From the NCBI GenBank assembly GCA_963580455.1, contig OY756965.1:2554501-2618500 (forward strand): a stretch of DNA of 64,000 bases. The letters are read 5' to 3'. The translations under genes and the position numbers were made by a program. The DNA comes from Euonymus europaeus. Its lineage: Eukaryota > Streptophyta > Magnoliopsida > Celastrales > Celastraceae. The notes under the pieces are model-generated. The model was not told the origin of the DNA, did not search any database, and was given only the letters and a program-made list of their open reading frames with translations. The number at the start of each line of letters is the position of its first letter. The stretch's first letter is position 1. Shown piece by piece: positions 36,001-45,967 of this stretch.

Positions 36001-39000
36001 GCTTGTCAAATGGTCTTAGGGAGAATGGGAGATGCCTTCAATTGAATCTTCTACCTGTGCAGGTTGAGAATTACTGGAGTGAGAAAGGGGTTTCAGGATT
36101 TATCATCTTCAAGTATCGGTTGAGACGACTGCAAGGGCAGCCTAACTTAGAAATAGGGCAGGTAATGTTTTCGATTTTAAAAACTTCTCTATGAAAATGC
36201 CTTAGTTCATTTTGTTCATGGTGAACGGTATTACAGTACTTTGTATTTTCATGTGGTAAAAAAGACTAAGACAAAGTACTGGTAACATTGTGACTTCATG
36301 CATATTTGTTAGCTATTGCACTTAGCTTTGCTTGTCATTGAGATTGTTCTAGTTTTTGTGTATGATAGGATTCGTATTTCGTAGACATGTGTTGGGATGT
36401 GTTGAGTCTCGTACTTGATCTTAACTGTATATGAAGAACTACCATATTAACTATGCTGGCTGGCTTGTTACACGATGCTTACTTTTATTTGACATTCTTT
36501 TAGGTTCTTTTCTCGCGGGGAAGAGTTTGTAAGGCTTCTTCTGAATTACCTGGGTATTAAATCCACAAGCTTCTGTCTGTGGCCAATATTATAATTTCTG
36601 TAAGCAGATATGTTTTAATTATTTATGTTATCATTTGAATTAAAGGAATTGTCTTATTTTATAAGGTTGGTATGCATGGACATATCGAATGGCCAAGAAG
36701 CTATATGCATTCCTGCTACTAATCTAATTGATGATCCTCCAACTGCACCTACAGGTAACTTAAACGGTCTCAATTCTTGAACATCTTTCATGATCATTTT
36801 ACTTTATGATTGCTATAATAGATTTGATAAATTGCAGTGGTGTAGGTTTGCAGTTAACTCTTGCGTCCTTGACTCCTTGTAAAACAATTTCTTCATCTAC
36901 TGTTTTGGTTATGATATTATTCTAGGGGTTGTTTCATAATATTTATTGGTTGGGATGTTGCAACGAGATCTTTTGCTTAGAGACATCAGGAAAGATATAC
37001 ATAAAATGGGTCACATAATGTGTAGTACTAATTACTAAATGCCTACAGAGTGCTGAGCAAAGTCTAAATAAATCTGTTTGATTTGGGTTTGATATATATG
37101 ACCTGTTATTGCATTTAGGTTCCATAGATTTGTTAAGTCAAGCCACCGGATGTTTAAAGACATGTAAATGACAAGGAACTGGTTTGTATATGATGATAGC
37201 CAGATTCTTAGGATTTTTTTTTAATGATTTTAGTTTCTCCATTATATTTTCAAAAACAAACTTACAATAATTGTTGGATTCTATCAGGTTCCCTTTCAGC
37301 TTTGCATAGTTAATTTTTTTATTGCACCATTGAAACATTGCATCATCATGACGGAAAACATGAACAATACTCAAAATTATTCTTCCATTTTTTCTTAAAA
37401 GTAATGCAGAAACATTGCAAAGTTCCTGATTATATAGTTCAGAAGAATATGAACATAGGTAGTTTGTTGTAAGTGCAACATTTGATCAAACTCTTTGTAT
37501 TAAAGACTGGAATAATTTTTCATGATATATTGAGTAGTGTTTGTTTGCTTATTCATTCAAATTGTTGGTGTAGTAGTATAATTCGGATTTATTTTTGGCG
37601 ATCTCTGTATCAAAGTAATAACATTTGCTTTTACCTAGCATTCTCCCTCTCTCTTTAAGCAAAATATTAAATGCCACTTACAGCTCTGAGTAGATTCCCT
37701 AGGTTCACAAACCATTATTGGCTCACATTTCTGAGAAATTCTTGAGCAAGGATACCTGCGAGAGAGAATGATGGAATATTAAAGTTGAAATTTAAATTAA
37801 GTGCCCTTATTATGTGTACAACAAATTGTACGCCATTGATTATATGAAATGTATTTACTTTTCATTTTAGTTTGTAATGCAGCATATAAACAGCTTGGCA
37901 TAGACATCACAGAATTTACATGATTATTCTTTTCGAGCAAAATCAGTTTTGTGCCATTGAAGCATAATAGTCAATATAAGTTTCTCTATGATGGTGATAG
38001 ATTAAGTTCTGGAAATTTTAATTCTGCTCGTTGATTGAATTCTGTTAATTGTATATTGTGCAACCGAGTATCTCATGTATCAATAAACTGTTCTAATGAA
38101 AGGGTGATACATTACATATTTACATTATGTGTCAAACTTTGTTTTTTGGTACAAAGCATTTTGATACTGACATTAGATTCTCACTAACATGTTATTTGGA
38201 TTCGTCGAAACATTGTTTGGGACAAAGGCTTTGATGACGGCGACGATGACGATATTGTATTAGTTTTTTGTGCGACTATTCCATGATTTCTGTTATATCG
38301 TTTCTGCTTGCTAATCTTACAAAAATGCAATTGCGACTGTGGAAGTAAATGCATGACAAGAGAACTTAGCATTTTTTAGAACTGATAATTGCCTTGTCCA
38401 TGCTTCTCTGGATTGAAAACTTATATGCTTCATCCAGTTGTCCTTATCTTCTTTATTGGCTATATCCGATTGTTCATTCAAAGTGTGTTTTGTTGATGCC
38501 AAAAACAATGTCAAACCAAATTGTAGGGTTTGAATATACTAAGTTTATACAAGTCGCAAAGGGTTTGAAAATTCCCGCTAGTTCCCAAGGATGCAAGTGC
38601 AAAGAAAAATGTACCGATCCAAAGACTTGTTCCTGTGCTAAATTGAACGGCTCAGACTTTCCCTATGTCGAGCAAGATGGTGGCAGGTGATTTTTTAATA
38701 TTGATCCTGTGCCTGTGGTAATGATGTAAATGTATTGTAATGATATTGCATAAAAGCTATGTCTTTGCTGTTTACTTAGTGCAGTTAGGATTCACCAGAA
38801 TCATTTGGTGTTCAATTCTGGAAGCATTGTGATGCTAAATTCAATAGGCTGTTTTTTCAATCGTTTGTTTTCCTTTTCCTTAATGGAAGTATACTTCATT
38901 TATCCAATTAAATTTTAATTTGGGGGAAGTATTGAGAAAACCAATATGTAACTATTTTTGTCATTTCATCTGAACGTAAATGCTTATCTATTGTGAAAAT

Positions 39001-41281
39001 GCCAAATTCAATTAGAATTCTTATTTGCGTTCTTTAGGCTGTGGTGATCTGCTGTTTCCTTGTTTGAGTTGTTATTTTCTCCTTTAAATGTGGAGCAGAA
39101 GAAATAATGCATTAATCCTCTGGCCATCTCATATGGAAATCCTTAGAATACACTTTGATTCTCAGCCCGTTTTGTTCTTTAACACCTGTAGCCTAGTTTC
39201 TCTTATTTCCTGCTGCCTCAAAGATTATGGCTGGAAACATAAAAAAAATACATTGAAAGTCGAGGAAACTTAAAATGAAATAGTTTGAAACAGATCTCAT
39301 CCTTTTTCCTTTTTGGATTCAGCATTTTTGAACCAGAATTTGTGATTTTATTTTAGGCTTCAGGAAAGGAATTGTCACAATGACTAAGGGGATTGTTGTT
39401 AAAGGCTCAAACTTATTGGAAAAATGGATTCTTGGAGCTGACCCCATTTTATTTGCAATTGCAACTGTTTTCTGTGAACCATGCATATTGCATTTTAATA
39501 TGTTCAGGTGTTAGGTTTGTCTTTTTTTATCCTCTCTATTCTAAGTGTTCCATGCTTTGTTCTCATCTGAGCAAAGCTATTGCCTGAGTTAATAAAGGTT
39601 TGCCAGATGTTAATGCTTTGCTATTCACTTTTAAAGCCTTTTCATTGAAATCTTGTCTCAGTTTGTTCAGAATGTTTGATGCATGGTTGCTGATTTACCA
39701 TTTTTCTATCTAAAAACTTTAGTTAGATAGTAAATCATACGCAATCATGCCATATATTGTAGTCTATCATTACCTGACATTCAGATGTACAGGCATGCCC
39801 ATTCACTGTAATTTTTATCTGAATTAGCACGCAGTTATTCAACTAGCCAGGCAGTTAAGCAAGTTCATGGGTTTGCAATAAGAATGCTTTGTTCTTTTGG
39901 CTAGCTCTGATGGTTTAATTTTCTGATGCAATTTTATGTTTTCAAATGTGTATCCATGACTGTTATGCTTATTTTCTTCAGATTGATTGAACCAAAGGAT
40001 GTGGTTTTTGAATGTGGCCCAGCATGTGGCTGTGGACCTGATTGTGTCAATCGTACATCTCAAAGGGGAATAAAGTACCGACTTGAGGTACCTTAACCAC
40101 ACCAGAAAGTCCAGTGTTTACTAGTTTTATACCATGTTAATAAGACCTCTTTCCTTTGAACAGGTATATCGCACTGAGGACAAAGGTTGGGCTGTTAGGT
40201 CTTGGGACTTCATTCCTTCCGGCTCACCTGTTTGTGAATATACTGGAGTTCTGAGGAAGAATACTGAGTTAGATAATGTCTCTGGGAATGACTACATATT
40301 TGAGATTGATTGCTGGCATACAATGAATGGAATCGGTGGAAGAGAGGTATCAATAGTTATGCAAGATCTCAAGATTGGGGTTACTATTCTCTTTTCTGTT
40401 GATCAAGTTGTTTTATATGGATTCACATTGGAAGCGTGCAATACATGTTTTCCTTTTGCAAACTCGCAATAGTCTCATGTTATGAACTACTTGGTGGTAT
40501 TCCAACTTGCCATTTTGGCAAATCAAAAAGTTGTGAAGGAAGGTGCCTTTACTCTCGCAGAGCGGTCAACCCAACCCCATTTGTTAGAACAACTTTCATT
40601 GAGTCTCTGCACCAATCCTTCATTATATGTTTCCAAGCCACTTATCCGTTTCATTTCGTTACATTCTTTTATTTTGCAGAAGCGACAAGGTGATGAATCA
40701 GTACCTACAAGTGAAGCTGCAGAAAAAATAGATGACAAGATGTTAGAAAGTGAGTCTGAGTTCTGCATTGATGCATGTTCCCGTGGTAATGTTGCGAGAT
40801 TTATCAATCATAGTTGTGAGCCCAACCTCTTCGTTCAGTGTGTTCTGAGCTCTCACCATGATATGAGGCTTGCTAGAGTGATTCTATTTACTGCCGACCC
40901 TATACCTCCTTTTCAGGTACCCTTGTATACTCTTCCCCGCCCCTCGTATTAGACTGACTGGTTTATTTAGTTTTTCCTTAGTTTGCTTTTCATAACTTTT
41001 AAGATCAAACTAATAGAACCAGATTTAGCATAAGAATTCTCTGGGATGAGGATCTTTTTATGTCACTTCTGCTTCTAGTTTTCGTTAAGCTTGAACAATG
41101 GTAGATTTCTGTTACGTGAGACCTGTGAATATGGAAAAGCTAAAATGTTGGTTTATGGCTTGGACAGGAACTTACATATGACTATGGCTATGCCCTTGAT
41201 AGTGTTGTTGGTTCTGATGGCAAGTTAAAGCAGATGCCATGCTGTTGTGGCGCAGCTGACTGTCGGAAGCGGTTGTACTAG
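30026..41281 (+). CDS. SUVH4: H3K9 methyltransferase, KRYPTONITE/SUVH4 type
   Basis: Fifteen coding exons: 30026-30511, 30595-30618, 31660-31722, 32414-32468, 32678-32787, 32924-33103, 35031-35129, 36063-36161, 36504-36553, 36666-36754, 38527-38686, 39982-40087, 40164-40346, 40680-40916, 41168-41281; 684 aa. The basic N-terminus has an acidic Asp run. The SRA/YDG domain is at about 205-365 (GHQFFSRAEM, YTGQGGND, GVSGFIIFKYRL). Pre-SET (about 430-490) has a Cys cluster (CKCKEKC, CSCAKLNG, CGPACGCGPDC). SET (about 505-660) has GWAVRSWDFIP, RFINHSCEPN (N611-C614) and ELTYDYGY. Post-SET is CCCGAADCRKRLY. KYP binds methylated DNA through SRA and methylates H3K9, sustaining CMT3 CHG methylation. 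Exon 2 (24 nt) is the weakest join. A 5' UTR intron ends at 30011. Confidence 0.93.
30783..30914 (-). repeat. SINE copy 2, in SUVH4 intron 2
   Basis: Best-preserved of three related copies (see 11831-11953 and 35771-35885). The minus strand has ACAGGTTCAATTCTTGG as box B, preceded by GTGAGCATGTGGCTAC as a box A-like start. Confidence 0.65.
31239..31409 (+). repeat. Three identical tandem copies of a 57-bp unit
   Basis: Units at 31239-31295, 31296-31352 and 31353-31409 are identical. Because 57 is a multiple of three, the array stays open on both strands and creates repetitive false frames. It lies in SUVH4 intron 2, between exons ending 30618 and starting 31660. Confidence 0.95.
34225..34744. 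mobile_element. Non-autonomous hAT-type element in SUVH4 intron 6
   Basis: The 520-bp block begins CAGGGGCAGATCTAG and ends CTGCATCTGCCCCTG, terminal inverted repeats of about 15 bp. It is flanked by an 8-bp target duplication with one mismatch: ATTGCTCT at 34217-34224 and ATTGCTGT at 34745-34752. An 8-bp duplication and CAGGGGC ends fit the hAT superfamily. The interior has no transposase, so mobilisation would need another copy. Confidence 0.85.
35771..35885 (-). repeat. SINE copy 3, in SUVH4 intron 7
   Basis: Related to 11831-11953 and 30783-30914, with the same order of blocks (ACCTTACCCCCATAA, then CTAGGAATTGAATTTATGACC). More diverged than copy 2. Confidence 0.55.
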
Positions 41282-43194
41282 CGAAGCAGATGAAAATTCA
41301 AATCCATGGTATTTTATTCTCCATGCAATGCCAATATATTATTTTTCTTCCTGTGGGAAAGCTCAGAAAAAATTACTAAGTTTTGGCATTGATAATGGCT
41401 GTTCATATTTAAATCGATTTTCTTCTGAAAATAGGTTTAGAGGATTAGTTATTTAGTTGCATATATTCAATTAGAATCTAGACTTTTTTATTAGAATTTG
41501 GAACCTTTTTTTTTTGATAATTGAGAACGACAACAAATTCGACTCTACTGGACAATTGATATGGGCCAAACTTGGGCCATCAGATTTGTATGCACAGAAG
41601 TTTCTTATTCGTTGACAACGTGATAAATTAAGTCAAAACTCAATACACAGTCACGAGAGTATTGCTTCCGTTGATAATCAAATTCAAAATTTTTTGAGTC
41701 ATAATTTTGTCAAAAGAGTTTGAGCGTTATATTACAAAATACAAAGTGTACATTTGTCTCGAGGTTTTGCAAAATAATGTACATGGCCATTAAGCAAATA
41801 TTAGGGCAAAAAGGGCAAAATGATTAATCAGTAGGCAAATTGATTATTGATTTTAAAAAATGACCATTTGAGGTTTTTGAAAAGTAAAGACAAGGGACCA
41901 TTTGAAGATATGATATCCTCCAATTAAGAAAGTAATCTTTATCAAATAAGCCAATCCCTTTTACTTTAGAACATGAAAGTTAGGAATGGTACTTAGCCTA
42001 AGTTAATTATATTACCTTTAATTAGAGGATAATTAACAGGTCAACACCCCATACAATGCAAACCAGTGAAAAAAGAAGCCCTCCATTTACGAAAGTCCAC
42101 AAATATCCTTTTAGGATTTAAAAAAACCTAACCCTGACATAATTTATAGGGTATTCAATCTGTTTAAAATTTGAAAATCGCTCTTATAGGGTTTGAAAAC
42201 GGTTTTGATTTTGATTTTAAAATCCAAACCGACCCTATCCTATCCTTAATTACAAATAAATTCTTAAAAATATTAGTAAATATGTTGAGAAATTATTTAA
42301 ATCTTTGATGTGTATAAAACTATAAATAAGTAAATCAGTTAACCACTAGTCTAATTATTTTGTTTGTTTGTTAGAGTTGTGCTAAATAGCCCAAGTTTTT
42401 GTAGCACAACATTAACCCAAGTCTACATGGCATGCTTTGTAAACGTATTACATGAAAAATTAAAATTTTAGAAAATAAAATATTTTATTTGAAATTTCAC
42501 AACACATTTTTTTTTATTTTTTTAAACAAAATTTTAAAACACTTTATCTCTTAAAATACATATTAAATTTCGAAAAAAAATTACATATCCAGAATCAACA
42601 AGTAAAGATCTATCCAATAAGATCCATCATTGATAGGTTTTATTCAGTCATTTTTAATTACATTGTTTTTAATTACATTATTTTTTGTACTAATATTTGA
42701 ATTACGTAGATTCTAGTGTTTATTTATAAGTATTGATATAAGCTCGTATATCGATTTCATACTGTAACCTAAATAATAAGTGTTAAACCTATGTAACGAC
42801 GTTACTGGTTGACCGAGCCCATGGACTACTACCCCAACTCCTCTCCTGTCGTACAGGCGGGTTGTTGAAGATGGGACTCAAACTATCCACCTCCTTTTAA
42901 CATATGGACCACGCCTCACTATGTTACCAACTAAGCCATGACTAGTTTTATAATTTTAGTTTCTGACCGGCGAAGTGTAAAAAATAAACCATTGAGAATT
43001 CAGTTGGCTCGCACGTTCCAACTTCCAAGGAAGAGTGGTTCATTCTAATAGAGCCACACAAAAGTTTGTATTCTTCTGATTATTCGCAAGAGAAAAGTCC
43101 GAGATTGACAGTCTCTCCAGTCCCCACCATCAGAAGCTGGTCCAAAACTAGTGATTATAATTTCATCTTTATCCAATAATAATCCCATTCAAGG
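41282..43194. other. Intergenic region between SUVH4 and LIR1
   Basis: Contains the SUVH4 3' UTR, then AT-rich DNA with no recognised gene. A SINE is listed at 42793-42943. Confidence 0.5.
42793..42943 (-). repeat. tRNA-derived SINE
   Basis: On the minus strand, GTCATGGCTTAGTTGGTAAC fits polymerase III box A (TRGCNNAGYNGG). GGATAGTTTGAGTCCC about 35 bases later fits box B. A non-tRNA body of about 80 bp follows. A different family from the three copies in OTUB1 and SUVH4. Confidence 0.65.
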
Positions 43195-43203
43195 AAAATA
43201 TCT
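43195..43203 (+). promoter_or_regulatory. Evening element in the LIR1 promoter
   Basis: AAAATATCT, the exact evening-element word bound by clock MYB factors (CCA1, LHY, RVE), lies 57 bp upstream of the TATA box and about 114 bp from the LIR1 ATG. I-box-like GATAA words lie beside it (on minus at about 43211-43218 and near 43170). LIR1 homologues are light- and clock-regulated, so position and content agree. Nine bases can still occur by chance. Confidence 0.55.
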
Positions 43204-43251
43204 TGCTACCTTATCTTCTCCCATCTCAATTCTCATCAACCAAGCTTATGA

Positions 43252-43261
43252 TATATTTATA
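43252..43261 (+). promoter_or_regulatory. TATA box of LIR1
   Basis: TATATTTATA lies 55-65 bp before the ATG, implying a start near 43285-43295 and a leader of roughly 25-30 nt. Confidence 0.6.
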
Positions 43262-43316
43262 GCTTGAAACTCCAGTTACCTCTGAAACAACCAAATTCAC
43301 ACAAAATCAATCAAAA

Positions 43317-43988
43317 ATGCAGGCATCCATTAACTTGGTGTCACCACCTCTTCCCATTGTAATACCCACCAAATCCTCTTTGCCATTGAAATCCATTGCA
43401 AGGCTTCAAGGTCGCCAATTTCCTAAGATCAGAGCATCTACGGTGGAACCTGATACAACAACGGTTGATTATAGCTCCATGACCTCGTAAGACTTCTAAT
43501 TACTGTTATGATTATATATTCAAGCTTCATATTTAATTGAAATGTCAAAATTCGTTAAAGCTGAGAATATAAAATGAGATTTTACTGGCTGTGATGAATA
43601 AAAACTTACTTTAATGAGGATCAAGCAGTGTATTCCCTGCTGAGGCTTGCGAGACAGTTGGTGGGGAAGCTTGTGATGCTGAAATGTACCCGGAAACTAA
43701 GCTCAAACCAGTGACTGGAAACACAGTGCCAAAACCTGCTTCAGAGCAGGTTGAAAGAGAATATGTAGACTACAACAATCCCAAAACGTAAGCTCTTAAG
43801 AATCCTGAATCCTGTTTGTTGCAATTCTAGGGGTTTTTTAATTTGCAATGACAGAAGTTCAGAATCAGAAAGGAAAACTGAAGTGTAATATCTTGATTTG
43901 ATCCTATTACAGGGTGTTCCTCGAAGAAGCCTGTGACGATCTAGGAGGAAAATTCTGTGACCCCGACTATAAGAGCAAAGGTAACTAG
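43317..43988 (+). CDS. LIR1: Light-regulated chloroplast protein LIR1
   Basis: Three exons, 43317-43486, 43629-43787 and 43913-43988, give 134 aa. Residues 1 to about 42 are rich in Ser, Arg and hydroxylated residues with few acids, as in a plastid transit peptide. Two related Cys motifs follow: VFPAEACETVGGEAC (C64, C72) and VFLEEACDDLGGKFC (C117, C125), the signature of LIR1. The acidic linker contains AEMYPETKLKP. LIR1 binds leaf ferredoxin-NADP+ reductase and strengthens its attachment to thylakoid anchors TIC62 and TROL. Splice sites are clean and phases agree. The promoter carries a TATA box and an evening element. Confidence 0.93.
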
Positions 43989-44267
43989 AAAATCAAGAGT
44001 GGAATTTACAGATATTAGCCAAGATGCCAACTTATTCTGATGGGGGTTCCGTATTTAGTACTGTGAGATTGTGAATCACTGTACATCACTTAACAGTGTA
44101 CCTGACAAAGTTCTGAAATAAATAACAAAACTTTGCAGCTAATGACTCAGTTTTTCTTCAACCAAAACCAAGAGTTACACTATCAGAATCATTCCTCTGT
44201 CACATTTCACAAATCATAAGCACTAGTAATGGAATGAAATATACATACATTGGATTTAACAACATTA

Positions 44268-45593
44268 CTATTGGTTCTCCTCAATGATGCCCTCCAGAAA
44301 TAGATATTGAAGAGCAATTGAGTACTTTGCGGTTTTCAACCGTTCTGACTTGCCAGTTCTTGAACCGCTGTTGCTCCTTAGGAGAAACAATCCAGAACCA
44401 TCACCTTCAATGACGGACACATTCAGCACTTCATGCCTAGGAAAAAAGAAGTAAATAAATAGACAAGCTTCGCTTGAAACCGACCTTTGACTGTAAAAAT
44501 GGAAGGAACCCATCTCTTGTAGATGAAGAGCAGCCTTGGGGAATCTCCATGATGCGTATCCGATAACAGAAGCTTGCAAGGCCCCTTCTCACTGTTCACA
44601 CAAACCTAAAACTGATACTCCATGGTTGTGACAAAAGGAAACTAAGCACTCCAAAAGATATACTTAGGCACTCACTTTGCATGAACTATTGCGTTGTGGC
44701 ATAAGGACAGAGTCCTAACCATTGCTAGGTCCCTTCCACGAGGATTAGCATATTTGTCTTGACAACTCCTTCAACCAAAATAGAACAAAAGAACCAAACA
44801 GAAGTTAGGTTTCAAAGGTGAGTGAATTGACAAACAACGAAAACTTGTTTACAATCCATTTCTTGCATCAAAATATGGTTCAAAGAACAAGAAAATTCAC
44901 CTTTCATCAAAGAATTCCCCAAAATCATCGACAACAACTGCAGCAGGAAATGTGTCATATAAGTGAAATGCAGCAAAATACTTTTTAATCCCCTCATCGT
45001 CATCCACATACCTTGATTTATACCCCCCAAAAAAAAATGAAAAACAGAAAAATCAAGATCTTGCAACGTTTATTGGTAGCACCATTATCAACATCAACCA
45101 CTAATTCTAAACTGAAACAGTTAATAGGGCTTCTTACTTCATTTGAATCCGTCGAAAGATATCAGATGACGGATCAACGCCCTGGAAAGCCCACACAAAT
45201 AGTAATGATACAGAGGTTGAATTACAAATCTGAACAATATTGGAGAAAAGAGAACGGAGAGAAAACTACCTGAGAGAGATAAGGAGGTTTGCTTTCTAAC
45301 CTGCGTCGGTTGCATATAAAAACCACCTTTCGGTCGCTAGTAGTTTCCTCCATTGCAGCGTTGAAAGCAAACTGGAATAGCAAGGACGTTTTTCCACTGC
45401 ATTTGAACTTCAATCAATTGATAAAGACAGAAACGAACATTCCACCATGTGTTCGATGGTTTGACTGAGAGAGAGGAAGATATAGAATTAGGTTTTATCA
45501 TCATTACCAGGAAGATGGCCCAGATAAGAGCATTATCGGGTGGGACTCTTCATGGAAATCTTCTTGCCTCGTAAAGAAGAACCTCTCCACCAT
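44268..45593 (-). CDS. P-loop ATPase resembling SWSAP1 (RAD51-paralogue-like)
   Basis: Seven exons, 45593-45508, 45396-45270, 45181-45138, 45011-44901, 44765-44676, 44591-44481 and 44436-44268, give 245 aa. Walker A is GPSSCGKTS (residues 25-33) across the first intron. A Walker B-like strand AAVVVDDFGEFF is at about 109-120. Size, a very N-terminal P-loop and FICNRRRLES after the first helix resemble human SWSAP1, a partner of the SWIM protein SWS1 in homologous recombination. Function is inferred from this resemblance only. The last intron was placed at CG|GTTTCA and CCTAG|GC because it alone keeps the frame. It is divergent from RARE1. Confidence 0.65.
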
Positions 45594-45967
45594 GATCGCG
45601 TGCTCTGTACCTTCTGCTCACTTCTTCGAGACTGGTTTAGGGGTTACTTACTGTTGTCTTCGTCGTCTTCTCTGGATCTGGTCCGGTTCAAGGCCCATCT
45701 ATGACCCAAATAGTATAAACAATCTGTGCAAGCCCAAATCGTACAACCTTTTTGGGCTTCTAACTAGATATGCCAACTTTTGTGGACCGTGGGCTTAGGG
45801 CCCATTTTGCCTGTTCTAGTGATGGCTTCAAACGGTTGGAATCCTACCCGACGCTTTCTTCAAACATTGAAGAAATCGAAAGCAGCGGTTTCCGTTGATC
45901 TGATCATCCTTTGGAAGCTGTTTTAATCTCCTTCGATCGTCGAATAACTTCAGATTTGACCCACTCG
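45594..45967. promoter_or_regulatory. Compact bidirectional promoter
   Basis: 374 bp separate the start codons of the SWSAP1-like ATPase (minus) and RARE1 (plus). Both leaders and promoters must fit here. I see no convincing TATA box on either side, which is usual for housekeeping divergent pairs. The stretch is less AT-rich than its surroundings. Confidence 0.6.

Noticed and set aside
45911..45967. Extension of RARE1 to 45911
   Set aside because: The codon at 45911 is TTG. The first ATG in frame is at 45968.
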